The notes below the pieces were generated by a model, which was given only the letters and a program-made list of their open reading frames with translations, was not told the origin of the DNA and made no database searches. A program made the position numbers and the translations under genes. 64,000 nt of DNA from Spisula solida (lineage: Eukaryota; Mollusca; Bivalvia; Venerida; Mactridae): the NCBI GenBank assembly GCA_947247005.1, contig OX365957.1:8652817-8716816 (forward strand), given 5' to 3'. Below are positions 43,734 to 54,960 of the stretch, piece by piece; position 1 is the first letter of the stretch; each line of letters starts with the position of its first letter.

Positions 43734-44314
43734 CTGAAATGGGAGTATCATCACTGAAAGGGTACGACGTTCCTTCTACATCGTGTATACATGTACATAC
43801 AATAATACCATGTTGACTTTTCCTAGAAGGTAAGCTAATGCGGCTTTATAAAATGAAAACACAATAGTTTTGTTAATGCTACGGTCACATTTGCCCTGCA
43901 AGCTCCTTACGAGCTCCGTACGAGTTTATTTTGGCGAACTCGCACGGCGTCCGTACGGTGCCCGTATGGATATCGAAACTCGTACGAGCATCGCACCGAT
44001 TTCCGTGACTCGTAGAGGACTCGGCGACTCGGTGAAAATGTTTTACCGAGCTACCAAGTTGTCTACGAGCTCGTAGATGATATTTTTCAAGTCTGTATTA
44101 TCTCGCACGAGGCTCGTGCAGACACCGTGCGAGTATCGTACGATATCCTTACGGATATGGCAATTTGCATGGTTTTGCATCGCATGGGACGCCATTAAGA
44201 TGTAGATAGTGAACATTATCCAACTGCTTAACTTGTGACAATGAATTGTTATGAGTATGGTGTAAATTGAAATAGTGAAACATTAAAATTTTGGAAAACA
44301 GACAGACTGTCGTA

Positions 44315-44610
44315 ATCTCGTATTATCATCATCCTTTTATTGTATTATCATCGTCATATTCTCGTATTATCATCATCTTATTATTGTATTATCATCATCG
44401 TATTCTCGTAGTATCATTATCTTATCATTGTATTAGCATTATCGTATTCTCGTATTATCATCATTATACTATCGTATTCTCGTATTATCATCATCCTATT
44501 ACTGTATTATCATCATCGTATTCTCGTATTATCATCATCTTATTATTGTATTATCATTATCGTATTCGACAGACAGACGGACGGACTATCGTACTTTCGT
44601 ATTATCATCA
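44315..44610 (+). repeat. TATCATCATCGTATTCTCG minisatellite
   Basis: Irregular repetition of CGTATTATCATCATC with variants (TTATTATTG, TTCTCG). ORFs over it, rich in Tyr, His and Ser, are artefacts. Confidence 0.75.
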
Positions 44611-44669
44611 TCGTAATATCCGACCAGCAACCTTTCTCCAAGTAGGTACGCACCAGACTTTGATCCATG

Positions 44670-44850
44670 CCATGTAACCGCGACCGTGGCTGGGTGCTTT
44701 TGGCGTCCGTATAGGAAGCGGGAGATCGAAAGTTCGAACCCCGGAGAAAGTTGGGTTATAACTGATGCAGTCGTTTGGTACGACGCCAGCTAGTTCATGA
44801 ATGGTAACTGTAGGCCCAACTCTGCCAGGCACCCGGCAATACATGTATTA
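44670..44850 (+). repeat. tRNA-like SINE, diverged
   Basis: An A-box-like CCGTGGCTGGGTGC and a B-box-like AAAGTTCGAACCCC lie about 50 bp apart, followed by an unrelated body. It does not fold as a convincing tRNA (no acceptor-stem complement found), so it is called a SINE relic. Confidence 0.4.
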
Positions 44851-44999
44851 GAATGGATTCGGGTAACTTTGCTAGAGAGGGGGTCCGACCAGATATATTT
44901 TATCAAATTTGGTACCCAGTAGACTCCCACCCAAGACGTACTCTTCTCTTTGTATTAGATGACCACAATTCCATGGTCCAGACCAACCCCATCTGGATC

Positions 45000-45152
45000 C
45001 GCACACGCTCAGTGTACAATAAATGTCCGCACACGCTCAGTGTACGATAAATGTCCGCATATGTCCGCACACGCTCAGTGTACGATAAATGTCCGCACGT
45101 ACACGCTCAGTGTACGATAAATGTCCACACACACTCAGTGTACGATAAATGT
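45000..45152 (+). repeat. About 29-bp minisatellite, 5 copies
   Basis: Units of ACGCTCAGTGTACGATAAAT plus GTCCGCAC with small changes, one interrupted by an extra ATATGTCCGC. Confidence 0.8.
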
Positions 45153-46010
45153 TATTTCCGTGATTCTCGTCGATTCTTGTCTATGCATCTACATATGTAT
45201 ATCCTTGGATTTCTACTGCATTCATTTAATTATTTTGGTAAAAATATTCTTTGGCGTGGTACACAGGACACACATATATACCCATTGTACTATTCAAAAC
45301 GTCATGGCGAAACTAGCTGAATTTCAGAGTCTGTCGAGGGACAATTATGCATTTTTCCTTGCGTATATAAAAATTACATGAGATATCAACCATTTCATAA
45401 TCATCTTACATAATATAATAATACATAAAATGGGTGAGGACAGCTTCCTTGTGAGCTTTCTACTTCAAAAATCTCTACGAGCTCGTAGACAACTCGGAGA
45501 TCGGTGAAACATTTTCACCGAGCTCCCGAGTCCTCTACGAGTTACAAAAATCCGTACGATGCTCTTACGAGTTTACGATGTTGGTACGGACTCCGTACGA
45601 ACTTGCACGGAGCTCGTACGGTCAATGTGGCCAGGGTCTTAAAATAGATAATTAAAATTCGCTGAATATATCCATTATTGTCGCACGGACATCGTACGGC
45701 CATCGTGCGGTCACAGTACGGACACCGTACGAGTTATCTGCGAGCTCTGATTGATCTACGAGCACCGTGCGATGTACGGCCGGGCTCCTTGCGAGCCCCG
45801 TACGGTGTCCGTATGGATATTACGATGTCCGTACGGATGTACGTACGGATATCGTACGATTGTATCGCTATGAATCGGACGAGATCCGTACGAGCTGTGA
45901 CCAGACCCTACGAATGTAAAAATACCGTTAGAATTCCAAATATTGTGGACTCATACAAGTTGGTAAATTCGTACGGATATCGTACGAGCTTTGTGACCGT
46001 AGCATTATAA

Positions 46011-47060
46011 CCACAATAATTAAAATGTTCAATGTATTGTTTGTAAACGGGGAGCCGCTTTAAAATACACGTTAAAATTATTTTAATATATATATCATAC
46101 TATTATGAAATAATTATATTATATTGATTTGCACTCCCATACAACAACCAATTCATCATTTCCCTTCAATACACCTTAGTTCATATAATGTGCATTTATG
46201 AAAAAAGCAATTAATTTCAGACTTCCAAACCCCACCCACCGTTTCCCTGCATAACGGTACCTTCTATCACAAACTAATTACCAAAGTTCAGAATTTCGTA
46301 ATAGTCAATAGCTACATAATGCTACAGAAACAGTCATGTGTATGTTACATTGTATTTAAAGAAACATAATGTATGTCTTTGTTTAATGAACTGAACTCAC
46401 CTGCAAAAGATTCACAACAAAACTGAGATAAGCTGTCATATACACTTTTATGACTTTAGAAATGTCCTTATCATGCCGGACTGAACTTATATATATATAT
46501 ACAGTGTTCATTGATAATAAACTCACCCAGAAAACTATGTAGTTCTTTTCGTGTAGGACATATCATGTATATTCGCATTAATCATTCAAAATTGTTAATC
46601 ATGTCACCTTCCTATGTTACGGGGATAAATGGCAATCATATAACACATGTTCGTTACATCACAACTTCGACCGTTTGCCATGCTTATCAATAATTAACAT
46701 GTTTTAATGAAGTCTTTTTTAATATCTTTGAAGAGCTTAGGAAAAGGGCAAAAACTCATTATGTCCAGGTCTCTCACATAATGTAGTTGTCTTCCTTGCT
46801 TTAGATGTATATAGGCTTCTTTACATGTTTATATCAGTGTATCAGTGGTGTTATATACTAACATTTGTTTATACATGTACTGGTATGTTTGTAAATACTC
46901 ATATTTCGGTCTTGCTGAAATATTCAACACAGCTAAAGTTTGTGGAATAACAATCAAATTGATTTTATTTCAATCTGAATACCAACTTGACAAATGGAAT
47001 CAATAACTACAATAGTCAATGTTGCGCTTTTTGTGTAGTGTGTCCATCGGCGTTTGTAAA
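46011..47060. other. Intergenic stretch; possible leader exon of the lectin gene
   Basis: No coding exon. On the minus strand there are two consensus donors, TTTGCAG|GTGAGT (exon end about 46401) and TTCTGG|GTGAGT (near 46533). Either could end the non-coding first exon required by the acceptor before coding exon 1. This is a guess from the motif only. Confidence 0.35.
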
Positions 47061-48460
47061 TACGAGGGGGGATCCAGAACAAACCGGACTGATGCTATAT
47101 TTTTGGCATGTTCATAATTTTGGACTGAAACTTTGCAAGGATCAAAATCAACTTGTAACTATTTTTATGTACAAGTCTACATGTGTAGGACGTTTGAAAG
47201 CTCTATGTTTAGCTCACCTTTCACAGAGTGACAGGGTGAGCTTTTGTAATCACTCTTCGTCCGTCCATACGTGCGTCCGTCCGTTAATAATTTATTCTAA
47301 CCTTTTTCTCCTCCTAAACCACTTGGCCAATTTCAACCAAACTACACAGGAATGTTCCTTGTGTGTCCCTTTGTACCAATAGCTGAATATATATATACTG
47401 AGCAAAGTTTCCAACTAGACCCCTGAATTGTTATGGTATATTTTTGTTGGAGATGGAAACAGGCAAAAATAAATTACACTATTTGAACAATAATTTATTG
47501 TCGCTTGACCGAATGACTTCTAAGCACCGCTACGCATGAACCGGATGTAAGGTCGAATTTACGACAGGAAATGCCCTTACGATGTTTTTCTGCAATCCAT
47601 GCAGATTTTGTTGAGCAACCGGAAGTCGTATGATGTGTCGATAAAGCTTGTCCAACAAGTGTTCGATAGGGATTTGGAAACACAATCATGCACGTTAACA
47701 TGGTACATTTAGGTCTTACGTTGTAGGAAAGTCCTAGTACTGGTAGCTGTGGGAGTAGAAGCTCTTTCTTAAATGGGGATAAACCACCATGCTTCAGGAT
47801 AATGGGACATAGTCAACCAGCCGTCATCGACGTCAACCCTATTGAAAACGATTCAGCACGTGCCGTAACACAAACACAATAAATCGACCATGTCTTAGTG
47901 TTGTTAATCGGGGTCGAGATATTCGGTGCTAGTAGACTACACTTCCGGTTCAAACGTACTTGTTAAAAAGGTTTGTGATAGTGCTTACATGACGTCAAAA
48001 CTCTCGTGCCACCTGCAATAATAATCAATATCAGTAGGAAAACGTGCAGAACATTTCTCCCAATGGTATTTAAATCAGTTTACCTGATTATGTGATGTCC
48101 AGTAACAGTTTCCAACATTCCTATAGCACGTGCTCTTTCTTCGTTTCGCATACGAGGCAAATTGTATTCATTTTAATAATTTTATGTTTTTCACTTCGGC
48201 ATGTGCATAGGCTATAGAAAAAATGCGAAAATAAATTTATTACGGACAATGGCTGGCTTCTGCAAGTGAAAAACACGATTTGCACGTGCTTCACCGATTA
48301 CGTAATTTTCAGGACTTAACAATCTGGGTTTTTTTCATAAATGTGTATAATGTCAATACAAAATATAGCGTTCAAGATTTCAGAACAATATGTTTAAAAT
48401 TGAAAGACTTATTAAAATTTCAAAAACGTCTAGTTGGGAAATTTGTTCTGTGTAGATAAC
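47061..48460. other. Mariner terminus with nested repeat, no gene
   Basis: TA then CGAGGGGGGATCCAGAACAA at 47063 is a mariner-type left end whose partner was not found. The GAGCTCACC-type element is nested at 47211. A 68-residue minus ORF at 47495-47701 has no recognised family. Confidence 0.45.
47211..47450 (+). mobile_element. Hairpin/(CCGT)n repeat element 5 (AGCTCACC type)
   Basis: Starts with the hairpin AGCTCACCTTTCACAGAGTG then ACAGGGTGAGCT, then a short CGTCCGTCC/GTCCGTCC run, then one unit (TTGGCCAATTTCAACCAAAC ...). This opening is widespread in bivalve genomes. The 3' end is not certain. Confidence 0.65.
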
Positions 48461-48579
48461 TCTGGTTACCATGCCAACCGATAGGAAAAAGAACCAGTGA
48501 TCAGATTTCTAAATAATTGTACAGTATTAGTTGTTGAGTGACCCTGTAACAAAATTGACATGTTTGACATGGCCGCCAG

Positions 48580-48960
48580 TTGGTTGGCGCGTTTTTCCCT
48601 ATATATACGTATATAGGGTAAAAAATCTTCTTTTCTAAAAGCACTGGAAGGATATCTTAATAAATTGGTAACTATGTCCTGAGAGTCATCCATTCTTAAA
48701 ATAGCTCAAGTCATTGAAATATACATAAATAAATATTTCTACCATGGCAAACGATTAGAAACTCTTTAAAACATTTATATAAAATTAAAAAACTTGCAAG
48801 ATTTCAAAAAAAAATTAAGAAATAGTTGTTGGGTGACACTTTTGTCATGATTCGTCAAAAAACATGGCCGCCAATGGGCGGGAATAGTTTGGTTTAAACT
48901 GTATTTATTTCAATATAAGTACATATATATAATAATACAAACATGGAATAATTAATGGAT
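48580..48960. repeat. Diverged repeat family (ATGGCCGCCA...TTTTCCCTATAT)
   Basis: ACATGGCCGCCANTNGG occurs at about 48569 and 48865, and TTTTCCCTATATAT with CTTCTTTTCTAAAA recurs at about 48593-48640 and 55286-55330. This is a dispersed non-coding repeat without visible ends. Confidence 0.5.
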
Positions 48961-49064
48961 TGGAAAAGAAGTTTTTGAAAACTTATATTAATTCCTCTCC
49001 AAGGTTTTTGTTAATACGAGAGGAAAGATCAAGTGATGACGGGTTTAAAGCTATAGTTCAGTTT

Positions 49065-49200
49065 GCCTTTGGATATCACAAACCACACAGCCTCACAGTC
49101 GGCGCTCTCGCATTAGATAAAAGTACATAATAAATCGTGTGCGCGAAATGAAAGCACAGATCGCGAGGCTGTGTATTCTGCGACAACCAAAGGCAAAATG
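49065..49200. repeat. Small inverted repeat (MITE-like)
   Basis: TTTGCCTTTGG pairs with CCAAAGGCAAA and CACAGCCTC with GAGGCTGTG, around a loop of about 75 bp. It lies just beyond the 3' end of the LINE. Confidence 0.5.
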
Positions 49201-49397
49201 ACCTTAGATATAAGTATGCACTAAATTTATGTTTATACGATGGTATAGTTAGTATATAAATCTTATATATCAATTTCTGTTTTGTTGTCTTAGCTTGTAC
49301 AGTTTTGTACACGATATTTTTATGAATGAGAAGAAAAAGAAAATAAAGAAAATAAACAGTACATTATCTGCGGCAGTTAAGGGAGGGCGGGCAGGTC

Positions 49398-52300
49398 CTA
49401 TGCATGCTGAAAACGTTTGGAAGCCAGTATGAATTGCTGTGTGTTTAAGAATAATGCGTTGTTTTGTTCTGTTGTTAAGTGTTCGTTGCCATAGAGAAGA
49501 TTATTTATAGTTGGAGGACAATGTATATTTGAGATGAGATTACCTCTGATTGTATTATATAAATTACACTCTAGCATATAGTGACTAGCAGTTTCAATAG
49601 CACCACACAAACAGAGGGGGGAATCAACTATAGACTTTCTATGGAGGTCGTTGTTGAGCGAGCTACATCCAAGACGAAGACGTGTATGGAGGATCTGACC
49701 TAGTCTGCTCCCAACAGCATAATGTGATGGTGGTTTACGCTGTATCCCATTCAGGCGTGCTTTAAAGCTTGGAAGTGAGGGGCTATTTCTGACAGAATTG
49801 GATAGAGTATTCCAATTGCGTATCGTAGACGGTAAGAATGAATTGTTGTACAGCTGAGTACGAGAAGGAATTAAAGGGAGGTGGTCCGAGTTTCTTAATC
49901 TGTATCGGTTTTGGGTATTTGGTGGAATCAAACTTGAGAGATAGTCCGGCGCAAGATCTGATTTCATTTTGTAGAGGAGGCAAAGTTGGTGTTTTTTTCT
50001 TCTTGAAGCAAGAGGTTCCCAACAGAGATCAGAGAGGAGACTTTGGATGTTACACAGTTTGGTTGCCCCTGTAACTATTCGATCCGCCTCATTTTGTACT
50101 GCTTCTAGTTTCGATTTTAAGTCTTCAGAACAGTTGTCCCAGATAACATCTGCGTACTCCAGTAAGGGTCTTACAAATGAAAAGTACATTCTTTGGAGAC
50201 TAGTTTGATTCAATCTAAATTTCAATGATCTAAGGATTCCAATACGTTTCCATGCCTTTTGAAGATTAGAGCAGATATCAGTGTTCCATCGGGCATCATC
50301 ACTGAAAGTTAGACCCAAATGTGTGTGTGTGTTTACATTTGCTATGGGTACATTGTTAAGAAATAAAGTTGGGTGTTTTGGTTTACGTTGCTTTTTTGAG
50401 AATGTCATGGATTTTGTTTTGTTTGGATTGAATGATACAAGCCATTCCCGGGACCAAGAGTTAATTCTTTCCAGATCAGAATTCAGAGTTCGGGCAGCAG
50501 TGTCCGGATTGTCGACAATGATGTACAAACTGGTATCGTCTGCAAACAGGCGTATTTTGGATTGAATAGAGTCAACAATATCATTTATGTATATCAAAAA
50601 TAACAGCGGTCCAAGAATTGAACCTTGAGGAACCCCTGCAGATACAGAAGACCAGTTAGAAGAGGTATTTGCAATAACTACACGTTGTTTCGCGACGAAA
50701 GATAAGAAGAGAACCACGAGAGTAGTTGACCACGTATACCTAGTGATGAGAGTTTGTGCAAGAGACCCTTGTGCCACACACGGTCAAATGCCTTTGATAT
50801 ATCACAGAAGACGGCCCTCACCTCTTTTCCCTGATCCAGAGCTGTACATATGTCATTGTAAATATAGACTAACTGATTAACTGTAGAGTCACCTTTGATA
50901 AAGCCAGACTGATATGAAGAAAGCAAGTTATTTGCAATTAGAAAGTTATAGATGTGTTTATGTACACAGCGTTCCATAATTTTACCAATACAACTAAGTA
51001 ACGATATTGGTCTGTAGTTGGCTGGGTTTGAGGGGTCTGATTTCTTGAATATAGGCGATACATTGGCTAATTTCCAGTCTGACGGGAATATTGCCTTGCT
51101 GATAAGAATGTTGAAGAACTGACCTAAGGGTGTAGAAAGAGGTTCTGCACCTTCTCTCAACAAGCGGGGACTAACAAGGTCCGGACCACTTGCTTTGGAG
51201 GAATTCATTGACATAATAGAGTGTTTGACATCTTCGGGGGAGATATCGATAGAGTTCAGTGATATTCCGGGCACATCCAAGTCAGGGAGTGGTTGATCCT
51301 TATCTTCTAAGGATGATTGGGAACAAAAGAATTGGTTTAGGAGATTAACTTTTTTAACATCGGTATCTGCATATATTCCATTGTAGGATATGGTGGGGAT
51401 GATGTGTGACGTGCTTTTGTTTGTAAGCTGTTTCGCAAGTTTAAACCATGTTTTTATATCCGTACTTTCGTTATGCAGCTTGTCACTGATTTTATTTTGG
51501 TATTCAGATTTCGATTTTCGTATTAGTTTTGTGATTTCGTTTCTTAGTTTTTTAAAATTTGTCCAGTGAGTTTCGGAGTTGGTACGTTTAGCCTTTTTGT
51601 GAAGTTTGTTTCTTTTTTTTATTTGTTGTCGTATGTTGTTGTTAAGCCAAGGGATATCTTTGGGACGAATTGTGGCTATTTTGTTGGGAATAGTTTCGGA
51701 AGCACATGTAAGAATAGCGTCAGTAATGTTTTTGGTGGTGTCGTTGATATTGTTGTTTTGGACCATTGTTTCCCAGTCAGTCGCTCTTAGTTTAGCTCTG
51801 TAACTATCATAGTCACCTCTGTCATACAGCCAGATGCGCCTTGTGAACGTACTGCTTTTAGGCTTTTTAAATTTGAGGACAACAACGACTGGACAATGGA
51901 AGCGAACTAGATTGGGAACGAATGGGTCTGCTACAAAGCTTGTAATTACATTTGAGATATCTTTGACGATTATCAGGTCGATAAGAGATTTAGAGTGTTC
52001 AGTAATATACGTTGGCATTGAAATCAGTTGTTGGAGATTATATGCCAATAGAAGATTATCTATTTTGTTGTTCCTTTGTTTATGTAAGTTAATATTAAAA
52101 TCTCCTGTAACAATTACGTTGTTAGTTTGTTGGTTGTATGCCTGTTCAATACTTTGTTCTAAAAGTAGCCAATAATTGTTGTTTGAGTCTGGTGGTCGGT
52201 AAAGACCGCCTAACAAAATTGTTTTGTGATTTACAACAAGTTCTATCCATATCGCCTCAAGACCATATATATTGAGATCATTTCGTTTTCGGAAAGTTAA

Positions 52301-52782
52301 ACCGTTACGGACATAAATTGCTACCCCTCCACCTATTCTGCCTGTTCTGTCACAGCGCACAGGAGCATTAAGTTGGGGATTAGTAGGTCTTGGTCTGAAT
52401 CTTTAGTTGACAACCAGGTCTCAGTAAAGACTAGTATGTCATACGGTTGGGCTTCAACCTCTAGGAGATCTAGTTTAGGACGCAAACTTTGTATATTCAG
52501 ATGCATGATACTTAGGCCATTGTTGATGACTTCTTGGTAAGATGCCTCTAAGGAGTCAGCCGTGTTACATTGGGAAGAAGGACCAGGATTCTGGTGAACA
52601 TCATTTGAAAGCAGGATTAGCAAGAGGTATAGGTGTGGTACTTTACATGCAAACACATACTGGCTCCACTGACTGCTATGGATATTCAATTTTACAGCAT
52701 TTAAATGACTATGGAGGGTAGTAATGTTGAATAAGAATCTTATTAAAGCAGTCAAACGAGTCCGACATGCCGAGGGTTGCAA
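49398..52782 (-). pseudogene. ORF2 of the LINE: 2A-like peptide, AP endonuclease, reverse transcriptase, Cys/His tail (two frameshifts)
   Basis: Three overlapping open segments. 52782-52333: hydrophobic leader with YLLLILLSNDVHQNPGP (residues 52-68), then endonuclease motifs MHLNIQSL and FTETWLS. 52360-50678: YRPPDSN, TGDFNI, LIDLII, FHCPVVV, then RT motifs NYRPISLLSCIGK and CDISKAFDRVWHKG. 50777-49398: AGVPQGSILGPLLFLIYIND, RLFADDTSLY, then a C-terminal tail with CLCG...HYMLEC. The breaks look like one lost C near 52374 and one lost A near 50692. The usual SDH of the endonuclease reads RFH, so its catalytic Asp may be missing. It nicks and reverse-transcribes target DNA in intact relatives; this copy is probably inactive. 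Confidence 0.85.
52579..52632 (-). other. 2A-like ribosome-skipping peptide in ORF2
   Basis: ORF2 residues about 51-68 read LYLLLILLSNDVHQNPGP. The 2A consensus is D(V/I)E-x-NPGP after a hydrophobic stretch; here Glu is His. 2A-like sequences are known at the N-terminus of ORF2 in APE-type retrotransposons of sea urchins and molluscs, where they can also act as signal sequences. Activity with His in place of Glu is uncertain. Confidence 0.65.
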
Positions 52783-53039
52783 GTCCCTCCCGTAAACCGC
52801 GCAAACATGTACTATTTAAAAGAAGTATAAGAAAAAATAACAGGAACAGATTAGCAGATAAATTCATGTCGTTTCTGTGGTTTTGTGGACACATCTTAAT
52901 GAGATATTTCGTTAATTGAAACATTAGATACTTATCATGTAAGTAGGTTAGTGACCCTTTAAATGGTTAGCTCTATTTAAACAGCTTTAAAGTAGCTTTG
53001 TAGTCAATGATTTAGTCAATGTAGCGACACAGTAGAATG

Positions 53040-53680
53040 GTTTAGGCATAGTATAGACAAAATTGAATACATCATATCAGTGGTTAAGACAAAGTCGAGA
53101 GGAAATTGAATACATCATATCAATGGTTTAGATAAAGTAGAGACAAAATTAGATACATCATATCAATGGTTTAGACAAAGTAGAGACAAAATTAAATATA
53201 TCATATCAATGGTTTAGACAAAGTAGAGACAAAATTGAATACATCATATCAATGGTTTAGACAAAGTAGAGACAAGATTGGATACATCATATCAGTGGTT
53301 TCGACAAAGTAGAGACACAATTGAATACATCATATCAGTGGTTAAGACAAAGTAGAGACACAATTGAATACATCATATCAATGGTTTAGATAAAGTAGAG
53401 ACAAAATTAAATACATCATATCAATGGTTTAGACAAAGTAGAGACAAAATTGAATACATCATATCAATGGTTTAGACAAAGTAGAGACAAAATTGAATAC
53501 ATCATATCAATGGTTTAGACATATCAATGGTTTAGACAAAGTAGAGACAAAATTGAATACGTCATATCAATGGTTTAGACAAAGTAGAGACAAAATTGAA
53601 TACATCATATCAATGGTTTAGACAAAGTAGAGACAAAGTTGAGTACATCTTATCAATGGTTTGGACAAACTGGTTACCAA
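53040..53680 (-). repeat. 43-bp minisatellite between ORF1 and ORF2
   Basis: About 14 units of the type AATTGAATACATCATATCAA then TGGTTTAGACAAAGTAGAGACA, with point changes and one broken unit near 53520. It occupies much of the 1.3-kb gap between the two LINE ORFs. Confidence 0.88.
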
Positions 53681-54106
53681 GTAGAATACATCAGTGTACA
53701 AACAAGATTGAATAAATCGTTGGTTTTGGTGATGAGAATTCAAAGTTAACAACATCATATCAATGACTTAGTAATGAGGGGCCGTGACAGACATGTAATG
53801 CAAGCATACTAGATCTACGTTACATCGTATTGTTGGAGTACAAACAGTTTACTGGATTTTTTAACATGTATCTCAAAGATCCATAGTTTATATACACATG
53901 TACTAAGATACGTTATACAGTCCTCAACTAGGTCATATAGTCTCACATGGAGTTATTAGCTTAACTGAAATGGAAATACTCTGCACGTGGGGCACAATTC
54001 ACGTATTGTTAACTGATGTATAGATGCACTGGACGAGTTGTGATGACAGTGATCCTAAAGTCTGTTTCAATGATTAGACTGGGTGTATACTGCACAGGGA
54101 AAGTTA

Positions 54107-54946
54107 CTACACTATGAGTCTCTTCCTGAGATCTATTAGCTGTTCCATAGTAGTAATACGATGCTTTTTGCTGTCATTGTCTTTCACTATTATTGTGCCG
54201 TCCGAGGTCCAGGTACCTGCAGCGATGTGCAGTTTTACAAGCCTACGGGCTTCATAGAATATGTTGTTTCGCTCACGAGTGAGGTCTTCGCTAACGAATA
54301 TACCTTCGTATCCGCATTTCCTAAGGTTGGATTTCCGTCCGAAGAACTTATTACGCGATCTATAAGTCGCAAATTTGACAATGATGTCCCTTGGCTTAGA
54401 TTTCACTTGGCCTTTTGTTGGATTCGGTGTTACCTTGCCAAGACGATGACTCCTGTCAATCTCGCAGATAGACAAGTCTACCCCTAGTGCGGTCGCCATA
54501 TCTACTACCTTCACGTCAGTGCATTCTCCCTCTTCTTCGGGCAGTCTTGAAATACGTATGCAGTTGCGCCTGCTGTATTGTTCCGCCGTATCCGCCTTTT
54601 CTTCCAGCTTGGCTACTCGGTCTTTGAGTTCTGCGTTCTCTTGTTTCAGGTCGTCTATCTGAGCAGTGAGACCTGAAACAACACCGTCTACAATTGAGCT
54701 CACAAGATCGCCCAACTTGCTCTGGCATGTTTCCCCTACCAGCTTACAGATATGGTCCAGGTCTGACTCTGAGAGCGAGATTTTAGGTAACGAGTCGTCC
54801 TCATGTATGGAATTCATTTCGTCGTTGGCCCTGTTCTTTTTCGGCTCAGTGTTATCACTGGGTGATGACAGATATCTTTTCCTATCTGTTTTGTTTGGAA
54901 CTGGTGTATGGTTATTCATGTCATACAGAGTCACAAAGTGAGTCAC
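54107..54946 (-). CDS. ORF1 of the LINE: coiled-coil RNA-binding protein (279 aa)
   Basis: Intact 279-residue frame. The N-terminal third is polar with a basic patch (KTDRKRYL, PKKNRAND). Residues about 95-125 form a heptad coiled coil (DDLKQENAELKDRVAKLEEK). Then an RRM-like region (RNCIRISRLPEEE, PRDIIVKFATYRSRNKFF) and a C-terminal basic domain follow. This is the layout of LINE ORF1 proteins of the L1 ORF1p/transposase_22 type, which trimerise and bind element RNA as a chaperone. It is intact although ORF2 is broken. Confidence 0.82.
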   Translation of the reverse strand: MTHFVTLYDMNNHTPVPNKTDRKRYLSSPSDNTEPKKNRANDEMNSIHEDDSLPKISLSESDLDHICKLVGETCQSKLGDLVSSIVDGVVSGLTAQIDDLKQENAELKDRVAKLEEKADTAEQYSRRNCIRISRLPEEEGECTDVKVVDMATALGVDLSICEIDRSHRLGKVTPNPTKGQVKSKPRDIIVKFATYRSRNKFFGRKSNLRKCGYEGIFVSEDLTRERNNIFYEARRLVKLHIAAGTWTSDGTIIVKDNDSKKHRITTMEQLIDLRKRLIV

Positions 54947-54960
54947 GCTTCTTTTGGCGT

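Larger units (their letters stand above)
43875..46006. mobile_element. Inverted-repeat element rich in CGTACG palindromes
   Basis: The ends AATGCTACGGTCACA are inverted at 43875 and 46006. The arms (about 43875-44165 and 45460-46006) are built of GTACGGATATCGTACGAG-like phrases, with longer matches such as CTACGAGCTCGTAG and CTCGTAGAGGACTCGG in both. Extra internal end-like sequences (GTGGCCAGGGTCTTAA near 45628; GTGACCAGACCCTA near 45897) suggest a composite of two elements. The middle holds a TATCATCATCG minisatellite, a tRNA-like SINE and a 28-bp minisatellite. No transposase was seen. It lies about 140 bp upstream of coding exon 1. Confidence 0.65.
49320..54960 (-). mobile_element. APE-type non-LTR retrotransposon (CR1/L2/jockey-like clade), nearly full length
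   Basis: Minus strand, in order: ORF1 (54946-54107), a gap holding a 43-bp minisatellite, then ORF2 with a 2A-like N-terminus, AP endonuclease, reverse transcriptase and a Cys/His C-terminal tail (52782-49398). It ends in an AT/CT-rich 3' region near 49320. Exact ends and target duplication were not found. ORF2 carries two single-base frameshifts. That ORF1 belongs to the same element rests on order and strand and is likely, not proven. Confidence 0.75.

Noticed and set aside
44670..44750. A tRNA gene
   Set aside because: A- and B-box-like words are present, but the acceptor stem and anticodon arm cannot be formed convincingly; a SINE relic fits better.
46987..47382. 131-residue ORF
   Set aside because: It runs across a mariner terminus and the AGCTCACC repeat element, so it is a chance reading through two transposons.
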